Below are positions 1 to 10,001 of a stretch of DNA of 64,000 bases, in pieces. The notes beneath the pieces were generated by a model. The model saw nothing but the letters and a program-made list of their open reading frames with translations. It did not search any database and had not been told where the DNA came from. How positions within the stretch are numbered: position 1 is the first letter of the stretch; the number at the start of each line of letters is the position of its first letter. A program made the position numbers and the translations under genes. The stretch is from DASZFV01 sp035549075. GTDB taxonomy: Bacteria; Myxococcota_A; Polyangia; Fen-1088. The stretch is taken from contig DASZRT010000055.1 in NCBI GenBank assembly GCA_035549075.1, positions 15,023 to 79,022 on the forward strand, in the 5' to 3' direction.

Positions 1-94
1 CAAATCGGGAGCTGCATAGTTGTTGGCGTCGTCGGGGGTGGGCTGCGAATCCGCCCCCTGGCGATCTCTAGGGCCGACAACAGGGAGACCCCTC

Positions 95-2344
95 ATGAGT
101 TCGAAGCGGGAACCTTTCGGCGCTAAGAAGCTGGCGATCACGGCGATGGCCGTCGTCGCGCTTGCTTGCTCGAACGGCAGCATTCCGAAGTCGCCGGGTG
201 GCTCGACGACGCCGGGCGGAGTCAGCACGACCCCGGGCGGGACGACGACCCCGGGCGGCACGACGACCACGCCGGGCGGCGGCACGACGACCATGCCCGT
301 CGGCACGACGCCGGGCGACGGCACGACGACGACGCCGGGCGACGGCACGACGACGACGCCTTCGGGCTCGGGCGGCTCGGGCGTCACGACGTTGCCGCCG
401 GCGCCGGCGGGCGCGACGTGCGACGGCACGCTGACGGCGGGCGCCGCGCCCCCGATCTACGTGACGATGTGCGCGAGCTGCCACGGCATGACGGCGATGG
501 GCCGCAACGGCTATCCTTCGCTCCGTCGCCCCGACATGACGCTCGCCCAGATGACGGCGATCGTCCGCTCGGGCAAGGTCAGCACGACGCTGTCCTTCAA
601 GACGGCCCAGGGCAAGACGATCCCCGGCACGATGCCCGCGTTCTCGACGACGCGCCTCGCGGACGCCGACATCGCGACGATCTTCGCGTACCGCAGCCAG
701 ACCGTCGACGCCAACAACGCGCCGGTCCCCGCGGTCTACTGCCTCGCGCGCCCCGAGGCGAGCTGGTCGAAGGATCAGATCGACGCGGCCTACACGGCCG
801 GCCTCAAGGCGTGGCGCACGCCGGGCGACGTCGACAACAACGCCTGCTCGAGCTGCCACGCCGCCGATCCGATGGACCTCGCGTTCATCGGCTACTCCGA
901 CGCGCAGATCTACCGCCGGTCGTTCTCGCACACGAGCATCGCCGGCCAGGCGACGCTCGACGCGATCGTCGACATGGTCCACGCGATGCGCGCGAAGTAC
1001 AACATCGTGCAGCCGCCGGATCCGCTCACGTACCGTCCGTTCCAGCCGGGCGGCGCCGTCCTCGCGGGCGCGACGCCGGCGCTGCGTGACCAGGCCTTCG
1101 GCCAAGAGCTGAAGGACATGAACCTGCGCCTCATGGGCGCGCCGATCAACTCGGTCGCCGACGCGAAGCAGGCGTGGGACGAGCTGGCCGCGCTCAACCT
1201 CCGCACGCTCAAGGTCGGCGTGCCGATGAACCACTACACCGAGGACATCTTCAACAACGACGGCGTCAACGTGCCGTGCCCCGACAAGCACCAGTGCGAC
1301 GACCACGGCACGATCGCCGACTGGATGACGGACACCGCCGTCCTCCCGGGCGCGCTGCCGCCGGCCGTCCAGGCCGCCGAGGACGCGTACCTCGCCAACC
1401 CGACGCTCGACACGCTCAAGGCCGCGCTCCTCACGCTCCCGCGCGACGAGACGAGCTGGTTCAAGCACAAGTTCGGGTCGGTCCTCATCGCCAACTACTT
1501 GTTCAAGCTGCAGGCGGCGGGCGACGCGAACCTCGACAAGTTCACGGCGGCGAACCCCACGCCGTTCCCGGTCGACGCGAAGTCGGGCATGCTGTTCAAC
1601 ACGATCTGGATGGTCGGCGCCAACCAGCGCGACTTCATCCACAACGTGGGCGCGTCGCTCCCGACGGGCGGCGGCAAGTTCTCGGTCCCGGCCGAGACGC
1701 TCCCCGGCCTCACGCGCAACGACGCGAGCGAGCAGCTCCAGCGCATCATCGTTCCGTGGTTCTGGCTGGGCTTCTCGTTCGACCCGTCGACGATGAACGT
1801 CGAGCCGGACTACGTCGCCGAGGGTGACGAGTACTTCACGCAGGAGACCTTCCTCGACAACAGCTCGCTCCCGATCCACGGCGCGTTCATCGTCAGCAAG
1901 CGCTCGGTCGAGGTCATGAAGTACACCGACGGCCTGCCGCGGTCGCCGAACGTCTTCCCGTTCTTCCACCCCGACCTGGGCCGCTTCGCGGTCACGCCGA
2001 TGACGATGCGCGCGGGTTACTTCCCGATCGTGACGAACTTCGCCGAGGAGAAGAACTTCAACACGGTGAATCCGTACCAGATCAAGTACACGCCGACGGA
2101 TCCGACGCACAAGGCGCTCTACCAGACGTACGCCGCCAACCAGTGGCGCATGTTCATGTGGACGCTCATCGGCGAGCTCCAGACGACGCCGACGATCTGG
2201 AACCCGAACATCCTGGGCGGCAAGATCAACAAGGCCGAGATCTTCCTGACCCAGCCCGACGTGACCGCGACGAACGGCACGATGGACACGGCGATGATCG
2301 CGATGGCGCGCAGCCTCGTCAGCAAGGCGGCCATCAGCAAATAG
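95..2344 (+). CDS. Diheme cytochrome c-like lipoprotein with Thr/Gly/Pro-rich linker
   Basis: Encodes 749 aa. The start at 95 is preceded by an AGGGAG ribosome site, and an in-frame extension to 20 adds no signal-like sequence. The N-terminus is basic then hydrophobic and ends in a lipobox (ALAC, Cys25), so it is probably a lipoprotein. Residues about 32-96 form a low-complexity TTTPGG-type linker. Two c-type heme motifs are visible: CASCH (Cys126-His130) and CSSCH (Cys251-His255). The remaining 500 residues contain a further Cys pair (CPDKHQC) but no domain I can name. It is likely an exported electron-transfer or oxidase-like protein. It lies upstream of the respiratory cluster but is separated from it by a terminator and an opposing gene. 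The substrate is unknown. Confidence 0.8.
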   Translation: MSSKREPFGAKKLAITAMAVVALACSNGSIPKSPGGSTTPGGVSTTPGGTTTPGGTTTTPGGGTTTMPVGTTPGDGTTTTPGDGTTTTPSGSGGSGVTTLPPAPAGATCDGTLTAGAAPPIYVTMCASCHGMTAMGRNGYPSLRRPDMTLAQMTAIVRSGKVSTTLSFKTAQGKTIPGTMPAFSTTRLADADIATIFAYRSQTVDANNAPVPAVYCLARPEASWSKDQIDAAYTAGLKAWRTPGDVDNNACSSCHAADPMDLAFIGYSDAQIYRRSFSHTSIAGQATLDAIVDMVHAMRAKYNIVQPPDPLTYRPFQPGGAVLAGATPALRDQAFGQELKDMNLRLMGAPINSVADAKQAWDELAALNLRTLKVGVPMNHYTEDIFNNDGVNVPCPDKHQCDDHGTIADWMTDTAVLPGALPPAVQAAEDAYLANPTLDTLKAALLTLPRDETSWFKHKFGSVLIANYLFKLQAAGDANLDKFTAANPTPFPVDAKSGMLFNTIWMVGANQRDFIHNVGASLPTGGGKFSVPAETLPGLTRNDASEQLQRIIVPWFWLGFSFDPSTMNVEPDYVAEGDEYFTQETFLDNSSLPIHGAFIVSKRSVEVMKYTDGLPRSPNVFPFFHPDLGRFAVTPMTMRAGYFPIVTNFAEEKNFNTVNPYQIKYTPTDPTHKALYQTYAANQWRMFMWTLIGELQTTPTIWNPNILGGKINKAEIFLTQPDVTATNGTMDTAMIAMARSLVSKAAISK
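188..385 (+). repeat. PGG/Thr-rich tandem repeat (linker-encoding)
   Basis: Degenerate in-frame repeats encode PGG and PGDG units separated by runs of 2-4 Thr. It is a protein linker inside the diheme lipoprotein, between the lipid anchor and the first heme domain. It is not an intergenic repeat. Confidence 0.75.
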
Positions 2345-2379
2345 CACAATGTAGACGGTCTAGAAGAAGCCCCAACAGA

Positions 2380-2413
2380 ACGGCCGTCCCTCGCGGGGCG
2401 GCCGTTTTTTTTT
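2380..2413 (+). terminator. Intrinsic terminator after diheme lipoprotein
   Basis: A perfect 7-bp stem (ACGGCCG / CGGCCGT) with additional C/G pairing in the loop is followed by nine T. It lies 36 nt after the stop codon. It is the clearest rho-independent terminator in the window. Its T-tract overlaps the stop codon of the convergent HDOD gene. Confidence 0.92.
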
Positions 2414-3341
2414 AGCGCTGCGCCGCCGTGCCCGCGACGGCGAGCGCGGGCAGGATGGCCTCGACGTCGGCGATCACCTGGGCCGTCGCGTTCGGCGACA
2501 GGCCGATCTCCGAGAAGATCGACGCGCGCGCGACGTCGTCGCCGCGGGCCGTGACCCGCGTCGCGACGACGTCGGCGGCGGCGGCCAGCTGCGAGGGCAG
2601 GCGACCGCGGCGGCCGGCCCGCCTGTCGTGGTGCAGCTCGGCGGCCTCGGCGATCGCGGGCGGCAGGCCCCAGGCGCGGCAGACGGCGCCGCCGACGCGC
2701 GTGTGATCGTTGTCGATCGCCTCGAGGATGACGGCGCCCTCGGGCTCGTCGAGCACGCCCGCGGGCAGGATGCCCTCCTCGGCGGCGCGCTGGAGCAGGA
2801 CGAGCTCGCCGACGTCGTGGAGCAACCCCACGAGGAAGTCGTGGCTCGTCTCGACGTGGAGCGCGCGCGAGATGAGCCGCGCCGCGAGGCCCGCCGCGAG
2901 CGCGCGCCGCCGCAGCGTCTCGGCGTAGGCCTCGAAGCGCGGCACGCGCGCCGCGATGCCGTTCGTGACGACCATGAGGAGCACGTCGCGCGTCGCCTCG
3001 AGCCCGAGCTGCATGACGACGCCGCGCACGTCGGGGAACGTGCCGCTCGCGCCACCCGGCGAGCGCGCGAACAGCCCCGAGGCGGCGATCGACAGCAACG
3101 GTCCGGTGACAGAAGGCTCGCCCGCGAGCGCGCGCTCGATCGCGGCGGCGTCGGCCGACCGTCCGCTCGCGAGGCGCAGCGCCTCGGAGGCGGCGCGGGG
3201 CAGGGCGCGCCGGAGCGCTGCCGGGTCCTCGCAAAGCACCTCGGTCAAGTGGTGGATGCGGATCGGCGCCGTCTGCGCGATCGAGATCGTCGTCGTCGAC
3301 CGCCCGATGGGCGTGCCCCCCGACTCGTCACGCGCCCCCAT
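2412..3341 (-). CDS. HDOD domain protein
   Basis: Encodes 309 aa. The central region contains the HDOD signature (FLVGLLHDVGELVLLQ), a degenerate HD-type helical domain found in bacterial signalling proteins. No enzymatic HD metal site is evident. There is no signal peptide, so it is cytoplasmic. The gene stands alone and converges on the diheme lipoprotein gene. HDOD proteins in myxobacteria and other proteobacteria are linked to motility, stress and c-di-GMP signalling, but nothing here fixes the pathway. The start is the ATG at 3341; other in-frame starts are possible. Confidence 0.85.
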   Translation of the reverse strand: MGARDESGGTPIGRSTTTISIAQTAPIRIHHLTEVLCEDPAALRRALPRAASEALRLASGRSADAAAIERALAGEPSVTGPLLSIAASGLFARSPGGASGTFPDVRGVVMQLGLEATRDVLLMVVTNGIAARVPRFEAYAETLRRRALAAGLAARLISRALHVETSHDFLVGLLHDVGELVLLQRAAEEGILPAGVLDEPEGAVILEAIDNDHTRVGGAVCRAWGLPPAIAEAAELHHDRRAGRRGRLPSQLAAAADVVATRVTARGDDVARASIFSEIGLSPNATAQVIADVEAILPALAVAGTAAQR

Positions 3342-3499
3342 CTGCTCGGTGCTTCGACAGCGTGCGCGGGGAACCTTAGAAAAGGTGAAGAATCGACGCG
3401 CGCCACCGTGCTTGTGGGCTGACGTGCGGAAGCGGGCGACTTGTCACGGCCGCATATTTTTCGCGCGCGATGACGTCGTGTTTCGGGCGTCACTATTGC

Positions 3500-3529
3500 T
3501 TGACGCGATTGCCAAGGTTTGCCTATATG
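3500..3529 (+). promoter_or_regulatory. Candidate sigma70-type promoter of the respiratory cluster
   Basis: TTGACG at 3500-3505 and TATATG at 3524-3529 are separated by 18 nt (17 if the -10 is read as CTATAT). It lies in the AT-rich end of a 202-bp intergenic region and would start transcription only a few nucleotides before actA. Position and match are the only evidence. Confidence 0.5.
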
Positions 3530-3543
3530 CTGCGCCAACGAGG

Positions 3544-4200
3544 ATGAGTCTCCTCTTTCGCCCACGGCACAACACACTCGCGCAGATCTCGCTGTTCGTC
3601 GCGGCGGCCGGCGCGTTGGGTGGGCTCGGCGGCCTGCTGATCTTCGTGCGCACGCCGTACGCGCGCGGGATGCAGGACCCGGTCGAGCAGCCAATCCAAT
3701 TCGACCACCGCCACCACACGCGCGACGAAGGCATCGACTGCCGCTATTGCCACAACACTGTGGATAAGTCGCCGAGCGCGAGCATCCCGCCGACGTCGCT
3801 CTGCCTCAACTGCCACTCGCAGGTGTGGAACAAGAGCCCGCTGCTCGAGCCGGTTCGAAAGAGCTTCTTCGAGAACAAGCCGCTCAAGTGGAACCGCGTC
3901 TACCGCGTTCCGGACTTCGTGTTCTTCAACCACTCGATCCACGTCAACAAGGGCGTCGGCTGCGTGAGCTGCCACGGCCGCGTCGACCAGCAGGCGGCCG
4001 TCGAAAAGTCGACGACGCTCACGATGGGCTTCTGCCTCGACTGCCACCGCAACCCGGGGCCGAACCTGCGCCCAGTGGCCGAGGTCACCAACATGGCGTG
4101 GCAGCCGCCCGAGGGCTCGGACCCGGTCGCCTTCGCCGACACGATGCGCGAGCAGAACCACGTCCACACGCGCACGAGCTGCACGACGTGCCACCGGTGA
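3544..4200 (+). CDS. actA: Alternative Complex III pentaheme cytochrome subunit ActA
   Basis: Encodes 218 aa: one N-terminal membrane segment (about residues 12-35) followed by a periplasmic domain with exactly five CxxCH motifs (CRYCH 66-70, CLNCH 87-91, CVSCH 140-144, CLDCH 164-168, CTTCH 213-217). Five hemes and this size match ActA of Alternative Complex III, the quinol:acceptor oxidoreductase that replaces cytochrome bc1. It is the first gene of the cluster, 7 nt before actB. An open frame extends far upstream to 2956, but the protein-like sequence begins at this ATG. A GAGG lies directly against the start codon, an unusual spacing. Confidence 0.93.
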   Translation: MSLLFRPRHNTLAQISLFVAAAGALGGLGGLLIFVRTPYARGMQDPVEQPIQFDHRHHTRDEGIDCRYCHNTVDKSPSASIPPTSLCLNCHSQVWNKSPLLEPVRKSFFENKPLKWNRVYRVPDFVFFNHSIHVNKGVGCVSCHGRVDQQAAVEKSTTLTMGFCLDCHRNPGPNLRPVAEVTNMAWQPPEGSDPVAFADTMREQNHVHTRTSCTTCHR

Positions 4201-4207
4201 AATCAAG

Positions 4208-7200
4208 ATGAGCTGCGACGACAACAAAGAAGCGCGCGACAAGGACCGCAAGGTCCGTCGGTCGCTGCCGATCGTCACCGCCGAAGCGTCTGTTAAAGCT
4301 CCGCCGCGGTATTGGCGGTCCGTGGCCGAGCGCGACGCCGCCAAGTCGATCGCGCTCGCGGCCGTGAATGAGTTCGCGCCCGGCGCCGACGAGCTGCCCG
4401 AGGGCAGCGTCTCGCGTCGTGGCTTCATGCAGCTCATGGGCGTCTCGACGGCGCTCGCGACGGTGGGCGCCGCTTGCTCGAAGCCGCGCGACAAGATCGT
4501 CCCGTTCGTGCGCCGCCCCGAGGAGACCGTCCCGGGCAACCCGCTGCACTTCGCGACGGCGTTCTCGCTCGACGGCTACGCCAGCGGCATCGTCGTCACG
4601 AGCCACGAAGGCCGCCCGACGAAGGTCGAGGGCAACCCCGATCACCCGTCGTCGCTCGGCGCGACCACGCCGTACGAGCAGGCGCTCATCCTCGGCCTCT
4701 ACGACAACGACCGCCTCAAAGAGATCCGCACGAACGGGGAGGGCACCTCGTGGCGCGGGTTCCTCATGGCGACGAAGGCGCGCGCCGAGGCGCTGTCGGC
4801 CAACGGCGGCAAGGGCCTGCGGTTCCTCGTCGAGCCGTCGTCGTCGCCGCTGCTCGGTGAGCTGCGCCGCCGCGTGCTCGCGCGCTTCCCCGCCGCGAAG
4901 TTCGTCGCCTACGGCTCGACCGCGAGCGACGGCGTCGACGAGGGCCCGAAGCTCGCCTACGGCCAGCCGCTCGTCGCGCGCCCGCACCTCGACAAGGCTC
5001 AAGTCATTCTCTCGCTCGACGCCGACTTCTTGGGCGACGGCCCCGAGATGCAGCGCCTCTCGCGCGAGTTCTCGTCGCGCCGCGATCCCGGTCCCGACAT
5101 GAGCCGCCTCTACGTCGTCGAGCCCTCGCTCACGGCGACGGGCTCGATGGCCGATCACCGCCTGCGCCTGCGCGGCGGCGACGTCGCCAGCTTCGCCGCG
5201 GCGCTCGCGGCCGAGCTCGGTGGGCGCTCGGGGCTGCAGGCGCTCGGGCCGCTGTCGGCGCTGCCGAAGGGCGCGTCGGGCGATCCGAAGTGGCTCAAGG
5301 CCGTCGCCAACGATCTCGAGAAGAACCGCGGCCGCTGCGTCGTCGTCGCCGGCCGCCGCCAGCCGCCGGCCGTGCACGCGCTCGTCGCCGCGATCAACGC
5401 CGCGCTCGGCAACGTCGGCACGGCCGTGACGTACGTGCTCGCGGGCGTCGACGGCGCCTCGGGCGCGAAGGCGCTCGGCGGCCTCGTCGAAGACGTGGCC
5501 GCGGGTGGCGTCGACACGCTCGTCATCACGGCCTCGAACCCGGTATACGGCGCCCCCGTCGACTTCAAGCTCGAGCCGCTGCTCCGCCGCGTGCCGAACA
5601 CGATCTACCTCGGCATGTACCAGGACGAGACGGCCGCCGCGTGCAAGACGGTCATCCCGGCGGCGCACCCGCTCGAGTCGTGGGGCGACGCGCGCGCCGT
5701 CGACGGCTCGACGTCGATCGTGCAGCCGCTCATCGCGCCGCTGTGGGGCGGCATCACCGAGGCGCAGGTCCTCGCGGCCTTCCTCGGCGAGGGCGACGTC
5801 ACGCCGCACGAGCTCGTTCGTCGCTTCTGGCTCGGCCAGCGCATGGGCGGCCAGGTCGCCGCGTTCGACGGCGCGTGGGAGAAGTGGCTCTCGGACGGCA
5901 TCCTCCCCGACACGGCTGCGCAGCCCGTGACCGTCCCCGAGGTCAACGCGCAGGCGCTCGCGACGGCGATCTCTCCGCTGCTCGCCGCGGCGGGAGCGAA
6001 GACTGACGGCCTCGAGATCGCCTACGTCGCCGAGAAGCTGCACGACGGCCGCTTCGCGAACAACGCGTGGCTGCTCGAGCTGCCGCACACGATCACGAAG
6101 CTCACCTGGGACAACGCCGCCATGATGTCCGACGCCACGGCCAAGGCCCAGGGCGTCGAGACGGGCGACGTCGTCGCGCTCCAGCTGCGCGATCGCTCGG
6201 TCGAGGGGACGGTGCTCGTGGTGCCCGGTCACGTCGACGAGGCCGTCACCGTCGCGCTCGGCTACGGCCGCGCGGGCGACGCCGAGTCGGTCGGCCGCGG
6301 CGTCGGCTTCAACGCCAACGCCATCCGCGTGAGCGACGCGTTCTGGTTCGATCGCGGCCTCAAGCTCTCGCGCACGGGCGACACGCACAAGCTCGCCATC
6401 ACGGAAGAGCAGTGGACGATGTCGCCCGACGGCCGCACGACGCCGCCGCCCGCCGTCGACGCGACGCTCGCCGACATCCTGAAAGAGGGCTCGGAGTTCA
6501 ACGAGGAGCTCGCGGAGCGCCGCGGCCCGCTCGCGACGATCCACACGCCCGTCGACTACGCCAAGCCCGACGCCGACGGCAAGGTCCCCTACAAGTGGGG
6601 CATGTCGATCGATCTCAACAAGTGCACGGGTTGCAACGCCTGCGTCGTCGCCTGCCAGTCGGAGAACAACATCCCCGTCGTCGGCGCCGAGAACGTGCGC
6701 AAGGGCCGTCACATGCAGTGGATCCGCATCGACCGTTACTTCACCGGTCCGATCGACGATCCCGAGATGATCACCCAGCCGCTCGGCTGCCAGCAGTGCG
6801 AGACGGCGCCGTGCGAGTACGTCTGCCCCGTCAACGCCACGTCGCACAGCGACGAAGGCCTGAACGAGATGGTCTACAACCGCTGCATCGGCACGCGGTA
6901 CTGCAGCAACAACTGCCCCTACAAGGCCCGCCGCTTCAACTTCCTGAACTACACGGCGGACTACTCGGCGTCGCAGCACATGATGATGAACCCCGACGTC
7001 ACGGTGCGGACGCGCGGCATCATGGAGAAGTGCACGTACTGCGTGCAGCGCATCGAGCGCAAGCGCATCGAGACGCGCGTCGCGGGGACCGACATCAAGG
7101 ACGGCGAGCTCCAGACGGCATGCCAGCAGGGCTGCCCGGCGCGCGCCATCGAGTTCGGCTCGCTCAACGATCCGAACGCCAAGGTCACGAAGCTGCACGC

Positions 7201-7342
7201 CGACGGCCGCCGCTACGACCTGCTGCACGAGATCGGCACGCGCCCGCGCACGGCCTACCTCGCGCGCGTCCGCAACCTCAACCCCGAGCTCGCGACGACG
7301 ACCAAGTCCGAGTCAGGCGAAGCCGAGAAGGCGGGGGGATAA
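4208..7342 (+). CDS. actB: Alternative Complex III ActB (molybdopterin-oxidoreductase-like / Fe-S fusion)
   Basis: Encodes 1044 aa. A twin-arginine-type segment begins at Arg70-Arg71 (SRRGFMQLMG), 70 residues in, as in other ActB and CISM proteins. The first 750 residues or so resemble a molybdopterin oxidoreductase catalytic chain. In the characterised family this half has no bound cofactor. From residue 806 comes a ferredoxin-like half with four Cys groups: CTGCNACVVAC, CQQCETAPCEYVC, CIGTRYCSNNC and CTYC...CQQGC. This agrees with the four clusters known in ActB. It passes electrons between quinol and the ActA hemes on the periplasmic face. It is followed after 3 nt by actC. Confidence 0.94.
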   Translation: MSCDDNKEARDKDRKVRRSLPIVTAEASVKAPPRYWRSVAERDAAKSIALAAVNEFAPGADELPEGSVSRRGFMQLMGVSTALATVGAACSKPRDKIVPFVRRPEETVPGNPLHFATAFSLDGYASGIVVTSHEGRPTKVEGNPDHPSSLGATTPYEQALILGLYDNDRLKEIRTNGEGTSWRGFLMATKARAEALSANGGKGLRFLVEPSSSPLLGELRRRVLARFPAAKFVAYGSTASDGVDEGPKLAYGQPLVARPHLDKAQVILSLDADFLGDGPEMQRLSREFSSRRDPGPDMSRLYVVEPSLTATGSMADHRLRLRGGDVASFAAALAAELGGRSGLQALGPLSALPKGASGDPKWLKAVANDLEKNRGRCVVVAGRRQPPAVHALVAAINAALGNVGTAVTYVLAGVDGASGAKALGGLVEDVAAGGVDTLVITASNPVYGAPVDFKLEPLLRRVPNTIYLGMYQDETAAACKTVIPAAHPLESWGDARAVDGSTSIVQPLIAPLWGGITEAQVLAAFLGEGDVTPHELVRRFWLGQRMGGQVAAFDGAWEKWLSDGILPDTAAQPVTVPEVNAQALATAISPLLAAAGAKTDGLEIAYVAEKLHDGRFANNAWLLELPHTITKLTWDNAAMMSDATAKAQGVETGDVVALQLRDRSVEGTVLVVPGHVDEAVTVALGYGRAGDAESVGRGVGFNANAIRVSDAFWFDRGLKLSRTGDTHKLAITEEQWTMSPDGRTTPPPAVDATLADILKEGSEFNEELAERRGPLATIHTPVDYAKPDADGKVPYKWGMSIDLNKCTGCNACVVACQSENNIPVVGAENVRKGRHMQWIRIDRYFTGPIDDPEMITQPLGCQQCETAPCEYVCPVNATSHSDEGLNEMVYNRCIGTRYCSNNCPYKARRFNFLNYTADYSASQHMMMNPDVTVRTRGIMEKCTYCVQRIERKRIETRVAGTDIKDGELQTACQQGCPARAIEFGSLNDPNAKVTKLHADGRRYDLLHEIGTRPRTAYLARVRNLNPELATTTKSESGEAEKAGG

Positions 7343-7345
7343 GTC

Positions 7346-8754
<1,409 letters not shown>

Positions 8755-8755
<1 letters not shown>

Positions 8756-9339
8756 TGAGCGCGGAAGCTCACGGCGGTCACGCGCACGTCGAGGACACGG
8801 GCTTCGTGCCCGATCGCTACGTGCTCGCGAAGTTCGCCGACTCGGACGCGCTGCTCGAGGGCACGCGCAAGGTGCGCGAGGCTGGGCACGAAGGCCTCGA
8901 CACGCACACGCCTTACCCGATCCACGGGCTCGAGGCGGCGCTCGGCTTGGGCAAGCCGCTCATCCCGCGCATTGTTCTAGGCGGCGCGATCGCGGGCGCG
9001 TTCATCGCCTACTCGATGATCGTGTTCATGAACGTCATCGATTGGCCGATCAACATCGGCAACCGCCCGCCGCACAGCCCGCCGGCGAACATCCCCATCA
9101 CGTTCGAGCTCGCCGTGCTCCTCGCCGGCACGTCGTCGTTCTTTGGCTTCTTCACGCTGGCGCGGCTGCCGAAGCCGTACCACCCCGTGTTCCAGTCGGA
9201 GGCGTTCCGGGCGGCTTCGGTCGACGGCTTCTTCCTGTCGATCAAGGTTCCGGCGGGGCAGAGCCCCGACCGCGCCGCCGCCGAGGCGCGCGCGCAGGGC
9301 GCCGTCCACGTCGAGATCATCGAGGAGCTCGAGCGATGA
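8755..9339 (+). CDS. actD: Alternative Complex III ActD (DUF3341)
   Basis: Encodes 194 aa: a soluble N-terminal part ending in the DUF3341-type stretch (THTPYPIHGLEAALGLG), then two membrane helices (about residues 75-95 and 118-138) and a soluble C-terminus that includes FFLSIKV. This is the usual ActD architecture in CISM complexes. The chosen ATG at 8755 overlaps the actC stop, and the actE start overlaps this gene's stop (ATGA), so the three genes are translationally coupled. Confidence 0.92.
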
Positions 9340-10001
9340 CGGCCGGTCGAAATTCGTCTGTTCTTGCTTTGTTGATCGCGACGCTCGGCGTGTTCTCGGC
9401 GTCGTGCATCGACGAGAACATCCTCGACGTCATGGCCGATCGCCAGCCGCGCGCCGGCCGCTACAAAGAGAGCGCCTTCTTCGAGGACGGCCTCTCGATG
9501 CACGCCGCGCCCGAGGGCACGGTGCCGCGCGAGCGCATCACGCAGAACGTGCCGCTCACGACGGGCCGCCTGCCCGACGGGCCCGTGCAGCTGAACGGCG
9601 AGCCGCTGCCCGTCTACGTCAAGTCGGTCCCGCTCCCCGTGACGGCGTCGCTCCTCGCGCTCGGGCGCAAGCGCTTCGACATCACGTGCGGCACGTGCCA
9701 CGGCCCCGCGGGCGACGGCGTCAGCATCGTTGCGACGCAGATGTCGCTGCACCCGCCGCCCTCGCTCATCACGCCGAACTACATCGCCAAGCCGACGGGC
9801 TACTTCTTCGAGGTCGCGACCAAGGGCTTCGGCATGATGGCCTCGTACGCCGCTGAGCTCACCGTCGAAGAGCGCTGGGCCGTCGTCGCCTACATCCGCG
9901 CGCTGCAGCTCGCGCAGAGCCAGACCGTCGACCAGCTTCCGCCCGCCGTCCGCGCGCAGCTCGAGGCGCTGCCGGCAACTGGAACCAAGGAGCACCCGTG
10001 A
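9336..10001 (+). CDS. actE: Alternative Complex III ActE, monoheme cytochrome c lipoprotein
   Basis: Encodes 221 aa. An N-terminal hydrophobic segment ends in FSASC (Cys24), a lipobox-like site, so it is probably anchored by lipid. A single CxxCH (CGTCHGPAGDG) and a downstream Met (GFGMMASY) give a class I cytochrome c fold. It is the ActE position and size. It likely hands electrons from the complex to the c domain of the caa3 oxidase. The start overlaps the actD stop (ATGA) and the stop overlaps the GTG of actF. Confidence 0.92.
   Translation: MTAGRNSSVLALLIATLGVFSASCIDENILDVMADRQPRAGRYKESAFFEDGLSMHAAPEGTVPRERITQNVPLTTGRLPDGPVQLNGEPLPVYVKSVPLPVTASLLALGRKRFDITCGTCHGPAGDGVSIVATQMSLHPPPSLITPNYIAKPTGYFFEVATKGFGMMASYAAELTVEERWAVVAYIRALQLAQSQTVDQLPPAVRAQLEALPATGTKEHP

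Noticed and set aside
20..94. N-terminal extension of the diheme lipoprotein
   Set aside because: The added residues lack a signal and would bury the lipoprotein signal. The ribosome site and the signal sequence fit the ATG at 95.
188..385. Possible recombination-prone minisatellite or mobile-element end
   Set aside because: The repeat is in frame, encodes a plausible flexible linker, and has no terminal inverted repeats or transposase nearby.
4085..7228. Long minus-strand open frame (1047 codons) opposite actB
   Set aside because: Its translation is Arg/Ala/Asp-biased shadow sequence typical of GC-rich antisense frames. The plus strand encodes a recognisable ActB over the same bases.
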